Below are positions 53,106-60,571 of a stretch of 64,000 nucleotides of DNA, piece by piece. The stretch lies in assembly GCF_022385335.1 (NCBI RefSeq), contig NZ_CP092431.1, positions 4,712,001-4,776,000 on the forward strand, read 5' to 3'. Under the pieces are notes generated by a model, which saw only the letters and a program-made list of their open reading frames with translations, was not told the origin of the DNA and did no database searches. A program made the position numbers and the translations under genes. The DNA is from Streptomyces deccanensis. GTDB taxonomy: Bacteria; Actinomycetota; Actinomycetes; Streptomycetales; Streptomycetaceae. How positions within the stretch are numbered: position 1 is the first letter of the stretch; each line of letters opens with the position of its first letter.

Positions 53106-53992
53106 TAGGAGAGTGTCAGGTCCGTCGTGATGGTTTCCCAGAGGGCGTTGAACCATTGCTGGGACTGATCGACGAAGGCGGCGTCGCGGGGACCGGTCTC
53201 CTTCTCGAAGGAGAAGAGGAGGGACTGGGTGCCGAACGCGTCGTACATCTGCAGGGGGCCGTCGTCCATCTGCTCCTCGCGCTTCATGAGCATGTAGTAG
53301 GCGATCAGGGCCTCCCGCCCGTTGAGGAGGTACAGCTTGACGGGCGGCGTGAAGGGCAGGGCCCGGAAGGTCACCCGGACGTCGAGCTCGTGCGAGGTGC
53401 GCAGGGCCTGGAGGTTGTGGCGCAGGACGCGGATCTGGGCGTTGCGCTGGTCGAGCCAGCGCCGGTGGACGGGGTCCTCCTCGTCCGCCTCGCCCCGCGC
53501 CTCCACCGGCACCGGGAACGCCAGGTTGATCTTCCGGGAAGGAAGGAGAATGCGTACGTCGATGGACTCGGGGCGGATCGTTCCCTCATGGATGAGGCGG
53601 ACCGGTTCGCCGAGGGCCAGCATCAGGGTCTCCGCGGTGAGACAGGCCGCGTCGACGCGGACGTGCGGTGCGGAGAACGCCTCGGCCAGGCGGGGCGCGA
53701 GGCTCACCATCGTGGGCTGCGGCGCTTCGACCCGGGGGGCGTGGCCGACCTCGGCGACCCGGGGCGGGCTCCCCTTGCTCACGTTGCTCAGCAGCCCGTC
53801 GTCCTGGAGGGCGCGCAGGGCCTGGCGGACCGTGCCGCGCTCCACGCCGAACTCCTCCGCCAGTTCGGCCTGGGTGGGCAGGCGCTCGCCGGGGCGGAGG
53901 TCGCCGCCGCGGATGCGCTCCCGCAGGGTGGCGGCGATCTCCTGGGACGAGAGCTTTTTGCTGCCGTTCACTGCAACGTTCTCCTGGGTCAC
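53105..53992 (-). CDS. devA: GntR family developmental regulator, DevA-like (dev module 2)
   Basis: 295 residues from the GTG at 53992 (MTQENVAVNG...); a TTG two codons upstream is the only extension. The winged HTH contains LSSQEIAATLRERIRGGDLR and LAEEFGVERGTVRQALRALQ. The C-terminal effector region has ILLPSRKINLAFPVPVEA, FRALPFTPPVKLYLLNGREA and AAFVDQSQQWFNALWETIT. DevA of S. coelicolor is required for normal aerial development and represses itself. The assignment follows the overlapping devB-like gene and the neighbouring paralogue. No ribosome site is seen; TAGCGT lies 8 bp before the GTG, suggesting a leaderless transcript. Confidence 0.82.
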   Translation of the reverse strand: MTQENVAVNGSKKLSSQEIAATLRERIRGGDLRPGERLPTQAELAEEFGVERGTVRQALRALQDDGLLSNVSKGSPPRVAEVGHAPRVEAPQPTMVSLAPRLAEAFSAPHVRVDAACLTAETLMLALGEPVRLIHEGTIRPESIDVRILLPSRKINLAFPVPVEARGEADEEDPVHRRWLDQRNAQIRVLRHNLQALRTSHELDVRVTFRALPFTPPVKLYLLNGREALIAYYMLMKREEQMDDGPLQMYDAFGTQSLLFSFEKETGPRDAAFVDQSQQWFNALWETITTDLTLS

Positions 53993-54078
53993 GACCAAAC
54001 GCTACAACTCTCACCCATCTTTGGGGAGTTCAGAGGAAGGTGGTTATGAACATAGACCAAGTGGGAACCATTTAAACG

Positions 54079-54095
54079 AAGTTGGTTGCCAACTT
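54079..54095. promoter_or_regulatory. Palindromic operator candidate upstream of devA
   Basis: AAGTTGG-TTG-CCAACTT, a perfect 7-bp inverted repeat with a 3-bp centre, 87 bp upstream of the devA GTG. It also lies 70 bp upstream of the divergent small membrane ORF. Confidence 0.7.
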
Positions 54096-54164
54096 TGTCG
54101 AGTTGGTGGAAGTTCCCCTTCTTCATGGCTCCGCCCGCCCCAGCCCTTCGGAGGAGGTACCACC

Positions 54165-54356
54165 ATGCCCGCTGCCATCGCCCTCGTCTCCGCCCTCGCC
54201 GTCGTCGCCCTCCAGCGCTTCGTCGAATGGCGTTACGGCACCATGGGAATCGTCGGCCTGCTGTTCCTCACGGTCGGGCTGAAGGCGAACAACCACACAT
54301 GCAGCTCGATCGGCGCGGTCATCCTCGCGCTGATGTTCGCCGGACCGGCGATGTGA
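54165..54356 (+). CDS. Small hydrophobic membrane protein (63 aa, dev module 2)
   Basis: ATG at 54165 after a perfect GGAGGAGG site 7 bp away. Residues form two or three helices: AAIALVSALAVVALQRFVEW, YGTMGIVGLLFLTVGL and SSIGAVILALMFAGPAM, with the single Cys in NNHTCSS between. It is divergent from devA across the palindrome and convergent with devE. A small gene at this place also exists between devA and devE in S. coelicolor by gene numbering; I cannot confirm that they are homologous. Confidence 0.72.
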   Translation: MPAAIALVSALAVVALQRFVEWRYGTMGIVGLLFLTVGLKANNHTCSSIGAVILALMFAGPAM

Positions 54357-54410
54357 GACGACCTGCCCCGAGGCCGACGCCGGCGGCCGTCAGCCGGTGA
54401 TCGGCGGCCC

Positions 54411-55322
54411 TCAGCTCGTGAGCAGCAGGTCCGAGCTGATGGTCTCCCAGAGCGCGTCGAACCAGAGGCGGGACTGTTCGACGAAGGTCGTGTCCCGAGG
54501 CGCCGCGCCCGCGCTCCGCTCGAACGCGAACAGCGTGGACTGCGTGCCCTCGGCGTCGTACATCTCCAGCTGCTCACTGTCCACCTCGGCCTCCTTCCGC
54601 TGCACCGTGTAGTACGCGAACAGCGCCTCCTGGCCGTTGAGGAGGTACAGCTTCACGGGCGGGGTGAACGGCAGGGCGCGGAAGGACACATGGACGTCCA
54701 CGCCGTGCGTGGACCGTAACGCCAGCAGGTTGTGCTTGAGCACCTGCCCCTGGGCGTTGCGCTGGGCGAGCCAGCGGCGCTGCAGCCGGCCGTCGACCGA
54801 CGCGTCGACCGGGGCCGGGAAGGCCAGCGGGATGTCACGGCTGGGCAGCATCACCCGGACGTCGACCCTGGCCGGTTTTATGCGCCCCGCGTGAATCTCG
54901 CGCAACGACTCACCCACGGCGAGCGTGAGGGACACGGAGGTCAGACAGAGGGCGTCGATCTTCACGTGCGGGGCCGCGAAGGCGGCGGATATGCGAGGGC
55001 CGAGCTCCACCATCGTCGGCCGTGGGGCGGCTCCCGGACCGCCGACGGCCGCCGCGCCCAGGCGGGGGGCGACAGTCGCCGGACTGCCCTTGGAAACGTT
55101 GGTCAGCAGGTGCTCCGACTGCAGGATGCGCAAGGCCTGCCGTACGGCACCGCGTTCCACGCCGAACTCGTCGGCCAGCTTCGCCTGCGTGGGCATGCGC
55201 TGTCCCGGTCGCAGCTCGCCGGACCTGATCCGGCCGCGCAACACGTCAGCCACCTCGTGGTGTGACCTCTGGGGCCGCTGTGACGACTTCCGCCCGTCGA
55301 CGGCCGTGCGTTCCCGCTCCAC
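54411..55322 (-). CDS. devE: GntR family developmental regulator, DevE-like (dev module 3)
   Basis: 303 residues from the GTG at 55322; a TTG lies two codons upstream. The HTH reads HEVADVLRGRIRSGELRPGQ and LADEFGVERGAVRQALRILQ. The effector region closely matches the DevA-like protein: VMLPSRDIPLAFPAPVDA, FRALPFTPPVKLYLLNGQEA, then TTFVEQSRLWFDALWETIS. DevE (SCO4188) is a known devA paralogue with its own developmental role. No HAD gene is linked to it. TAGTGT 8 bp before the GTG again suggests leaderless transcription. Confidence 0.8.
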   Translation of the reverse strand: MERERTAVDGRKSSQRPQRSHHEVADVLRGRIRSGELRPGQRMPTQAKLADEFGVERGAVRQALRILQSEHLLTNVSKGSPATVAPRLGAAAVGGPGAAPRPTMVELGPRISAAFAAPHVKIDALCLTSVSLTLAVGESLREIHAGRIKPARVDVRVMLPSRDIPLAFPAPVDASVDGRLQRRWLAQRNAQGQVLKHNLLALRSTHGVDVHVSFRALPFTPPVKLYLLNGQEALFAYYTVQRKEAEVDSEQLEMYDAEGTQSTLFAFERSAGAAPRDTTFVEQSRLWFDALWETISSDLLLTS

Positions 55323-55408
55323 GCACAAACACTACAACTTCTCGCCATCTTTGGGCAGTTCGTGGGAAGGTGGTTATGAGACGACTCCAAGCGGAGATAA
55401 GTAAGGTG

Positions 55409-55425
55409 AAGTTGGTCGCCAACTT
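55409..55425. promoter_or_regulatory. Palindromic operator candidate upstream of devE
   Basis: AAGTTGG-TCG-CCAACTT, the same palindrome as upstream of devA and at the identical distance (87 bp) from the GTG. About 100 bp around it is recognisably duplicated from the devA upstream region (for example CATCTTTGGG and GGAAGGTGGTTATGA). Confidence 0.7.
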
Positions 55426-55549
55426 TCGCAACCTGGTCAAACTTTCCGATGGTTGGTGACTCTGGCAACTGCCACCGACCCTCACCCAGGACCGACCGAT
55501 CGACCTCCCTTCCGGAGGGGAGCCGGGAGTTCGACCGGTCCGCACCGTC

Positions 55550-55629
55550 ACAACTGAATGGTTCAGCCACAACTGAATGCGCAGCCACAACCACAACTGA
55601 ACAGCTCAGCACCGAAGCGAAACAACTGA
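55550..55629 (+). repeat. Four ACAACTGA repeats
   Basis: ACAACTGA occurs at 55550, 55569, 55593 and 55622, three of them within CACAACTGAA or CAACTGAACAGCT contexts, in the gap between the devE control region and the 3' end of the Eis-like gene. No gene is seen in 55440-55684. Confidence 0.65.
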
Positions 55630-55684
55630 ACAGCTACGGATAACCGCAACACACCAGGAAAGGTCCCCAGAGGTCCCAAGGACC

Positions 55685-56950
55685 TCAGAAGATGTCCGGG
55701 CACCACGGGCGCCTGGACGTCCGCAGCAGGGCGTCGGCCACGGAGGCGGCGCCCTTCCGCTGTTCCCGCACCCGCCCGAGCGCCGCGAGCCGTACGGCCG
55801 ACTCGTCGCCGAGCCACAGCGTCGCCAGGTCCGCGACCTCCAGGACGAGGTCGCCGTCCTCGCTCGTCGGCACACAACTCGCCCCGTCCGGGCCCGCGTC
55901 CAGCCGGTACCGCCCGTCGGCGAAGCCGCCCCCGTCCACCACCTCCAGCACCAGCGTCCCGGTCCCCGCGTACGTACGCGCCTCCAGCGCCCGTACGACG
56001 TCCAGGATCCGCACCCACAGCCAGTCCGCGTGGGTGGTGACGCTCACGGCGCGCGGGTCGGGGAAGAAGTGCGGCAGGAGGTCGTCGGGGGCCCGCCAGC
56101 CGCACTTGACCTTGGTGATCCAGTCGATCGAGCAGAGGTAGTGCCACAGGGCGCGCTCGGCGGCGGGGGTCGTCGCGATCAGCCAGTTGACGTCGGCCGT
56201 GTTCTGCGGCTGCTTCATCTGCCAGGTGTCGTCCGCCTCGTACGAGACCATGCCCTCGACCTCGCCGGCCGCCGAGCGGTAGACGGCGTAGAAGGGCTCG
56301 GTCCAGGAGCCGTGGAGCCGCAGGTCGCCCGTGTTGACCCGCCACCAGCGCTCGTCGCGGCTCACCGCGCCCGGCAGCGCGGCGCGCAGGCGGTCGTGGA
56401 GGGCGGGGCCGAGGGCGCGTACGGTCGCGCCGTCCACGAGGTCGACGCGGCCGCCGTCCGCCGGGCCGGACCAGCGGGGGTCCAGGCCGGTGCGGGTGAC
56501 GTCGATGGTCCACTCGGTGGTCCAGGTGGCGGGGCCGAAGCCGTAGCGGCCGTAGATGGGGTACTCGGCGGCGATCAGGGTGGCGACGACGTCGCCGCGG
56601 TCCTTCGCGGCGGTGAGGTCCTGGGCCATCATCCGCGTGAGCAGGCCCCGGCGGCGGTGGGTGGGGCTGACCGTGACGTTCGAGATGGCGTCGGCGGGGA
56701 CGGGGCGGCCGCCGACGGCGGTGAGCTCCTGGGGGAAGGAGCGGAAGGTCGCCACGGGCTGGCGGGCGGGGGCGGTGGGGTCGAACGCGGCGAGCGTTCG
56801 GGACGGGTCTATGTGGGACGAGCGGTCCTTGAGCTCCTGGGGGGTCAGGGTTTCCGGGGCTCGGAGGAAGCCGATGTTCAGCGCGTTCAGCCAGGCCGGG
56901 ATCTCGTCGTCGGTGACGGGGCGTACGGCTGTGTCGTGGGAGGGGCTCAT
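55685..56950 (-). CDS. Eis-like GNAT N-acetyltransferase
   Basis: 421 residues, the length of the Eis family. The N-terminal GNAT domain has [17 protein letters not shown], the acetyl-CoA site [20 protein letters not shown] and [12 protein letters not shown] second atypical GNAT region follows ([40 protein letters not shown]) and the SCP2-like C-terminal domain ends [10 protein letters not shown], with the terminal carboxylate that acts in Eis catalysis. Mycobacterial Eis acetylates aminoglycosides and other amines. The natural substrate of Streptomyces members is not established. Confidence 0.9.
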   Translation of the reverse strand: MSPSHDTAVRPVTDDEIPAWLNALNIGFLRAPETLTPQELKDRSSHIDPSRTLAAFDPTAPARQPVATFRSFPQELTAVGGRPVPADAISNVTVSPTHRRRGLLTRMMAQDLTAAKDRGDVVATLIAAEYPIYGRYGFGPATWTTEWTIDVTRTGLDPRWSGPADGGRVDLVDGATVRALGPALHDRLRAALPGAVSRDERWWRVNTGDLRLHGSWTEPFYAVYRSAAGEVEGMVSYEADDTWQMKQPQNTADVNWLIATTPAAERALWHYLCSIDWITKVKCGWRAPDDLLPHFFPDPRAVSVTTHADWLWVRILDVVRALEARTYAGTGTLVLEVVDGGGFADGRYRLDAGPDGASCVPTSEDGDLVLEVADLATLWLGDESAVRLAALGRVREQRKGAASVADALLRTSRRPWCPDIF

Positions 56951-57009
56951 GGGGTCACGCTAGGGGGGTGTCGGCGGTGTGTCTCCGGCTTTTTCCTCGC
57001 CCCCGCCGG

Positions 57010-57113
57010 TCGCGCAGTTCCCCGCGCCCCTTGAGGGCCTACGGCCACTCAGGGGCGAAAAGCATGGGGCGCAGCCCCTGCTTTTCAGGGGCGCGGGGAA
57101 CTGCGCGAGAAGC
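57010..57113. repeat. Inverted pair of the dispersed intergenic repeat
   Basis: 57010-57031 is the reverse complement of the core at 57087-57113, and further inverted sequences between them (AGGGGC...GCCCCT, AAAAGCA...TGCTTTT) can fold the whole ~100 bp into one foldback. It lies between the Eis-like start and the rsiG stop, where it may terminate rsiG. Confidence 0.7.
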
Positions 57114-57143
57114 CCCACTCGGCCGCAGACGACGACGCACCCG

Positions 57144-57791
57144 CTACGTCAGCAGATCATCCACCTGCGCCTCACCCTCCCGGTAGCGACGGGCGATCTC
57201 GGCGCTGCAGTCGTCCGCCGTGCGCTGCAGGTGCTGGCGGCGGCCGGAGATCTGCTGCTCGTGGTGGACGAGGCGGGCGAGGCCCGCGGTGAGCTCCTCG
57301 TCGGTGCGGGCCCCGAGGTCGGAGAGTTCGACCTCGTCCAGCATCTCGGCGGCCAGCCGACGGTACTCCTCTCCGTGCGGCGTGCCCACCGTGACATGGC
57401 GGGCCGAGGAACGGTGCCGGGCCGGGGCGTCCGTGAGGATCGCCGACAGCCTGTCCACGAGCGCCGAGGGCTCAGCCGAGCCCGACGACGGTGCCGTGGG
57501 ATCCGCCGCACCGCCCCGGCGGGCCAGTTCGGCGCGCAGGATGTCGATACGGCCCTGGAGCAGCCGCCGCAGATAACTGAGGTCGGCCTCGTCCCGCTGG
57601 GCGTCCCGGCGCAGCGTGCGCAGTTCGGGCAGCCGCAGCCGGGCCAGCTCGTGCTCGGCCTGATCCGGCGGCGGCAGTGGTCCGCTGTCCGTGCGCTGGA
57701 CCGGTGGCCGACGCACGCCGGGGCCGGGCCCCGGCGTCGTACGGGTAAACGTCGCAGTCCCCGGGGGCTGCCCGGTACTCGATGTGCTCAT
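57144..57791 (-). CDS. rsiG: RsiG, c-di-GMP-responsive anti-sigma factor for WhiG
   Basis: 215 residues from the ATG at 57791. The protein is a predicted antiparallel coiled coil with a disordered N-terminus. Two copies of the RsiG signature E-x3-S-x2-R-x3-Q-x3-D are visible: EADLSYLRRLLQGRID near residue 72 and EQQISGRRQHLQRTAD near residue 180. In Streptomyces these two helices clamp a partially intercalated c-di-GMP dimer, allowing RsiG to hold the sporulation sigma factor WhiG inactive. Both motifs are intact. whiG is not in the window. The intervening region (about 95-145) is a polar Ser/Pro/Arg loop. Confidence 0.93.
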   Translation of the reverse strand: MSTSSTGQPPGTATFTRTTPGPGPGVRRPPVQRTDSGPLPPPDQAEHELARLRLPELRTLRRDAQRDEADLSYLRRLLQGRIDILRAELARRGGAADPTAPSSGSAEPSALVDRLSAILTDAPARHRSSARHVTVGTPHGEEYRRLAAEMLDEVELSDLGARTDEELTAGLARLVHHEQQISGRRQHLQRTADDCSAEIARRYREGEAQVDDLLT

Positions 57792-58007
57792 GCGCCTCAA
57801 CCGTCCCCTCGACCGGTGTGTGTGAGCATCGTGCCACTCTCCGTGGCCGCTTTGTGACCGAGTCCCCGCGATCCACCCCAGATGGGCGGTAATGGATCAA
57901 TGAGAAAGACCGGGCAAAGCGCTCTTCAAACCCCCGTGATCACAAACCCCCCGGAAGAGGGACCCCCTGACGTACGGCTGATGGACGGCGGCGGCATCAT
58001 GGTCGGC

Positions 58008-58433
58008 ATGCGAGCGGTGGTGCAGAGGGTCGACGGCGCGAGTGTCGTCGTGGACGGCGAGACGGTCGGGGCGATCGAGGGCGAGGGGCTCTGCGTCCTC
58101 GTGGGGGTGACCCACGAGGACACCAAGGAGAAGGCGGCGCAGCTGGCCCGGAAGCTGTGGTCCGTGCGGATGCTGCACGACGAGAAGTCGTGCAGCGACG
58201 TGGACGCCCCGCTGCTGGTCATCAGCCAGTTCACGCTGTACGGGGACGCGCGCAAGGGCCGGCGGCCCACCTGGAACGCGGCGGCACCCGGGGACGTCGC
58301 CGAGCCGTTGGTGGACGAGGTCGTCGCCCAGCTGCGCTCGCTGGGGGCGACCGTGGCCACGGGACGGTTCGGCGCGTCCATGCGGGTGTCCCTGACGAAC
58401 GACGGCCCGTTCACGGTGCTGCTGGAGATGTGA
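58008..58433 (+). CDS. dtd: D-aminoacyl-tRNA deacylase
   Basis: 141 residues from the ATG at 58008 ([18 protein letters not shown]). The family motif [18 protein letters not shown] holds the catalytic-site Ser-Gln, and the second, cross-subunit motif is [10 protein letters not shown]; the usual Gly-Pro is kept although Phe replaces the common Val. Dtd hydrolyses D-Tyr and other D-amino acids, and glycine mischarged on tRNA-Ala, as a dimer. It is divergent from rsiG and convergent with ygfZ. Confidence 0.93.
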   Translation: MRAVVQRVDGASVVVDGETVGAIEGEGLCVLVGVTHEDTKEKAAQLARKLWSVRMLHDEKSCSDVDAPLLVISQFTLYGDARKGRRPTWNAAAPGDVAEPLVDEVVAQLRSLGATVATGRFGASMRVSLTNDGPFTVLLEM

Positions 58434-58458
58434 GCCCTGACGCAGGCACGGGCCCGGC

Positions 58459-59424
58459 CTACGGCTCGACCACGACCTCCTGCGCCGCCGCCGTCGTGTC
58501 CGCCAGCAGTCGCGCGTCGACCGGGATGTTGCGCTTGACCAGGGCCAGGGCGACCGGACCCAGCTCGTGGTGGCGTACGGAGGTGGTGATGAACCCGAGC
58601 TTGCGGCCCTCGGCGCCCTCGTCCGCCAGCCGGATCTCCGCGCCGCGCGGCGGGAGGTGGACCTCGCTGCCGTCCAGGTGGAGGAAGACGAGGCGGCGCG
58701 GGGGCTTGCCGAGGTTCTGGACCCGAGCGACGGTCTCCTGGCCCCGGTAGCAGCCCTTCTGGAGGTGCACGGCCGTGCCGATCCAGCCCAGCTCGTGCGG
58801 GATCGTGCGGTGGTCGGTCTCGAAGCCGAGGCGGGGCCGGTGGTGCTCGACCCGCAGCGCCTCGTAGGCGAGCAGACCGGCGGCGGGGCCCGTCTTCTCC
58901 GCGTACGACTCCAGGTCCGCGCGCGGGAGGAACAGATCACGACCGTACGGCGTCTCGCGGACGACCGTGCCCTCGGGGACCTCGGCGATCGAACCGGCCG
59001 GGAGGTGGACGACCGCGAAGTCGCCCGTCCGGTCGGCCACGTCGACGCGGTAGAAGAACTTCATCGACTCCAGGTAGGCGAGCAGCGCCTCCTGGGTGCC
59101 GGGCTCGACGTGGGCCCAGACGGTCGTGCCGTCGTCGACCAGGTACAGCGCGTGCTCGATGTGCCCGTTGGCGGAGAGGATCAGCGCCTCGGTGGCCTCG
59201 CCGGTGGGCAGCTCGCTGACGTGCTGGGTGAGCAGCAGGTGCAGCCAGCTGAGCCGGTCCTCCCCGGAGACGGCGATCACGCCCCGGTGGGAGAGGTCGA
59301 CGAATCCGGTGCCGTCGGCGAGGGCGCGCTGTTCACGGAACAGGTCGCCGTAGTGGGCGGCGACGCCTTCGTCCACGCCCTCGGCGGGGACGGCGCCGGG
59401 CAGGGACAGCAGAGGGCTTTTCAT
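58459..59424 (-). CDS. ygfZ: Folate-binding protein YgfZ (Fe-S cluster maintenance)
   Basis: 321 residues, in the usual range. An aminomethyltransferase-like fold with FVDLSHRGVIAVSGEDRLSW at the N-terminus and the diagnostic YgfZ motif KGCYRGQETVAR near residue 223, whose Cys is functional. YgfZ uses tetrahydrofolate to support repair or assembly of certain Fe-S enzymes. It begins 10 bp downstream of the nur stop on the same strand, so the two are probably co-transcribed. Confidence 0.93.
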   Translation of the reverse strand: MKSPLLSLPGAVPAEGVDEGVAAHYGDLFREQRALADGTGFVDLSHRGVIAVSGEDRLSWLHLLLTQHVSELPTGEATEALILSANGHIEHALYLVDDGTTVWAHVEPGTQEALLAYLESMKFFYRVDVADRTGDFAVVHLPAGSIAEVPEGTVVRETPYGRDLFLPRADLESYAEKTGPAAGLLAYEALRVEHHRPRLGFETDHRTIPHELGWIGTAVHLQKGCYRGQETVARVQNLGKPPRRLVFLHLDGSEVHLPPRGAEIRLADEGAEGRKLGFITTSVRHHELGPVALALVKRNIPVDARLLADTTAAAQEVVVEP

Positions 59425-59434
59425 ATGCCTAAGC

Positions 59435-59881
59435 CTACGACTTGGTACTTGAAGCCTTGAGTGTGCAGTCCTCGCACCGGCCGAAGATCGCGAAGTGCTT
59501 CATGTCGGTGTCGAACCCGAAGGTCTCGCGCAGCTTGGCCGTGAAGTCCTGCGCCACGGAGACATCGGCCTCGATGACGTTCTCGCAGTCCCGGCAGACC
59601 AGATGGATGTGGTGGTGCCGGTCGGCCAGGTGGTACGTCGGCGCCCCGTGCCCCAGATGGGCGTGACTGACCAACCCGAGCTCCTCCAGGAGCTCCAGGG
59701 TCCGGTAGACCGTGGAGATGTTGACCCCCGACGCCGTCTTCCGCACTTCCACGAGGATGGCGTCAGGAGTCGCGTGCTCCAGGGCGTCCACGGCTTCGAG
59801 CACGAGCTGCCGCTGCGGCGTCAGCCGGTAACCGCGCTGCCGAAGGTCGCTCTTCCAGTCAGTGCCTTGGGTGCTCACCAC
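59435..59881 (-). CDS. nur: Nickel-responsive Fur-family regulator Nur
   Basis: 148 residues from the GTG at 59881 (or the next GTG, 59878). N-terminal winged HTH: RQRGYRLTPQRQLVLEAVDA and GVNISTVYRTLELLEELGLV. The dimerisation domain carries the histidine-rich site HLADRHHHIHLVCRDC, with the CxxC pairs CRDC and CEDC. The sequence strongly resembles S. coelicolor Nur (SCO4180), which represses nickel uptake and controls Fe-superoxide dismutase reciprocally with nickel. The hsdS-like stop is only 9 bp upstream. A TAGACT -10 overlaps that stop, so leaderless initiation is likely. Confidence 0.93.
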   Translation of the reverse strand: MVSTQGTDWKSDLRQRGYRLTPQRQLVLEAVDALEHATPDAILVEVRKTASGVNISTVYRTLELLEELGLVSHAHLGHGAPTYHLADRHHHIHLVCRDCENVIEADVSVAQDFTAKLRETFGFDTDMKHFAIFGRCEDCTLKASSTKS

Positions 59882-59887
59882 GGGTCC

Positions 59888-59893
59888 AGTCTA
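59888..59893 (-). promoter_or_regulatory. Candidate -10 element of nur
   Basis: TAGACT on the minus strand, 6 bases before the GTG at 59881. Its TAG is the stop codon of the upstream specificity-subunit gene. The spacing fits a transcript starting at the GTG itself. Confidence 0.5.
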
Positions 59894-60571
59894 GGGCGGG
59901 CCGGGCAGGGTCAGGGGGTCCGCCGAGAGGACACCGTTCAGCAAGGCGTCGGCGAGCACAGCGCGGTAGGCACGGGTGGCGCGGGTGATCTCGGAATGCA
60001 CCTGGATCTTGTCGTCGAGCGCGGCGAGCGTCGCACCGATCACCTCCTGCTCGGCGAGCGGTGGCAGGACGACGGGCAGCTCCCCCAGAGTGCGGATGCT
60101 CAGCGAAGGGATCACCGAACCGGCCGTCCGGGCCCGGATCCAGTCCTGTGCCGTGGTCGCACTCAGATAAGCGGCGAGGTACGCGGCTTGGACGAGTCCC
60201 GTCTCTGGCAGCCTGAGCCGCACCAGGTTGGGGTGGAACAGCCAGCCCGTGTGCTCCCCGGTGACCAGTGCGCAGGGCCCCACGGTGCCGGTACGGGTGA
60301 GGAGAATGTCCCCTTCGGTGAGTTCGTACTTCGCCAGTGTCCGCGCCCGGTCCCACGGGATCGCGGGGACGTCCCAGGGTTCTCCGGTGACGATCCTCAG
60401 ACCCCGAAGGTCGCGTGGCAGTACGACGGGGACGCCACCGTCGGCCCGGGTGAGGTCCTTGTCCTCAGGACGCCGACCCGGGCCAGCCTGGGCTGAGGCC
60501 CACAGGTCTTTCAACAAGCAGATCGGCCAGCCGCTCGGCAGCGGAGACGACCCGGTCCGTCGGTCCGTCAC
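59891..60571 (-). CDS. Half-size HsdS-like DNA specificity subunit
   Basis: 226 residues from the GTG at 60571, which overlaps the methylase TGA (GTGA). A single target-recognition domain (about 15-170) has RADGGVPVVLPRDLRG, EGDILLTRTGTVGPCALV and HPNLVRLRLP. A coiled-coil end follows with LPPLAEQEVIGATLAALDDK. Type I S subunits normally carry two target domains in ~400 residues; this has one, so it would work as a dimer or recognise a short site, as in half-subunit or type IIG-like systems. It is transcribed after the methylase. No HsdR is in the window. Confidence 0.85.
   Translation of the reverse strand: MTDRRTGSSPLPSGWPICLLKDLWASAQAGPGRRPEDKDLTRADGGVPVVLPRDLRGLRIVTGEPWDVPAIPWDRARTLAKYELTEGDILLTRTGTVGPCALVTGEHTGWLFHPNLVRLRLPETGLVQAAYLAAYLSATTAQDWIRARTAGSVIPSLSIRTLGELPVVLPPLAEQEVIGATLAALDDKIQVHSEITRATRAYRAVLADALLNGVLSADPLTLPGPP

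Noticed and set aside
55449..55643. 64-codon plus-strand frame upstream of devE
   Set aside because: Composed mainly of the ACAACTGA repeats; no hydrophobic segment like the equivalent small ORF of module 2.
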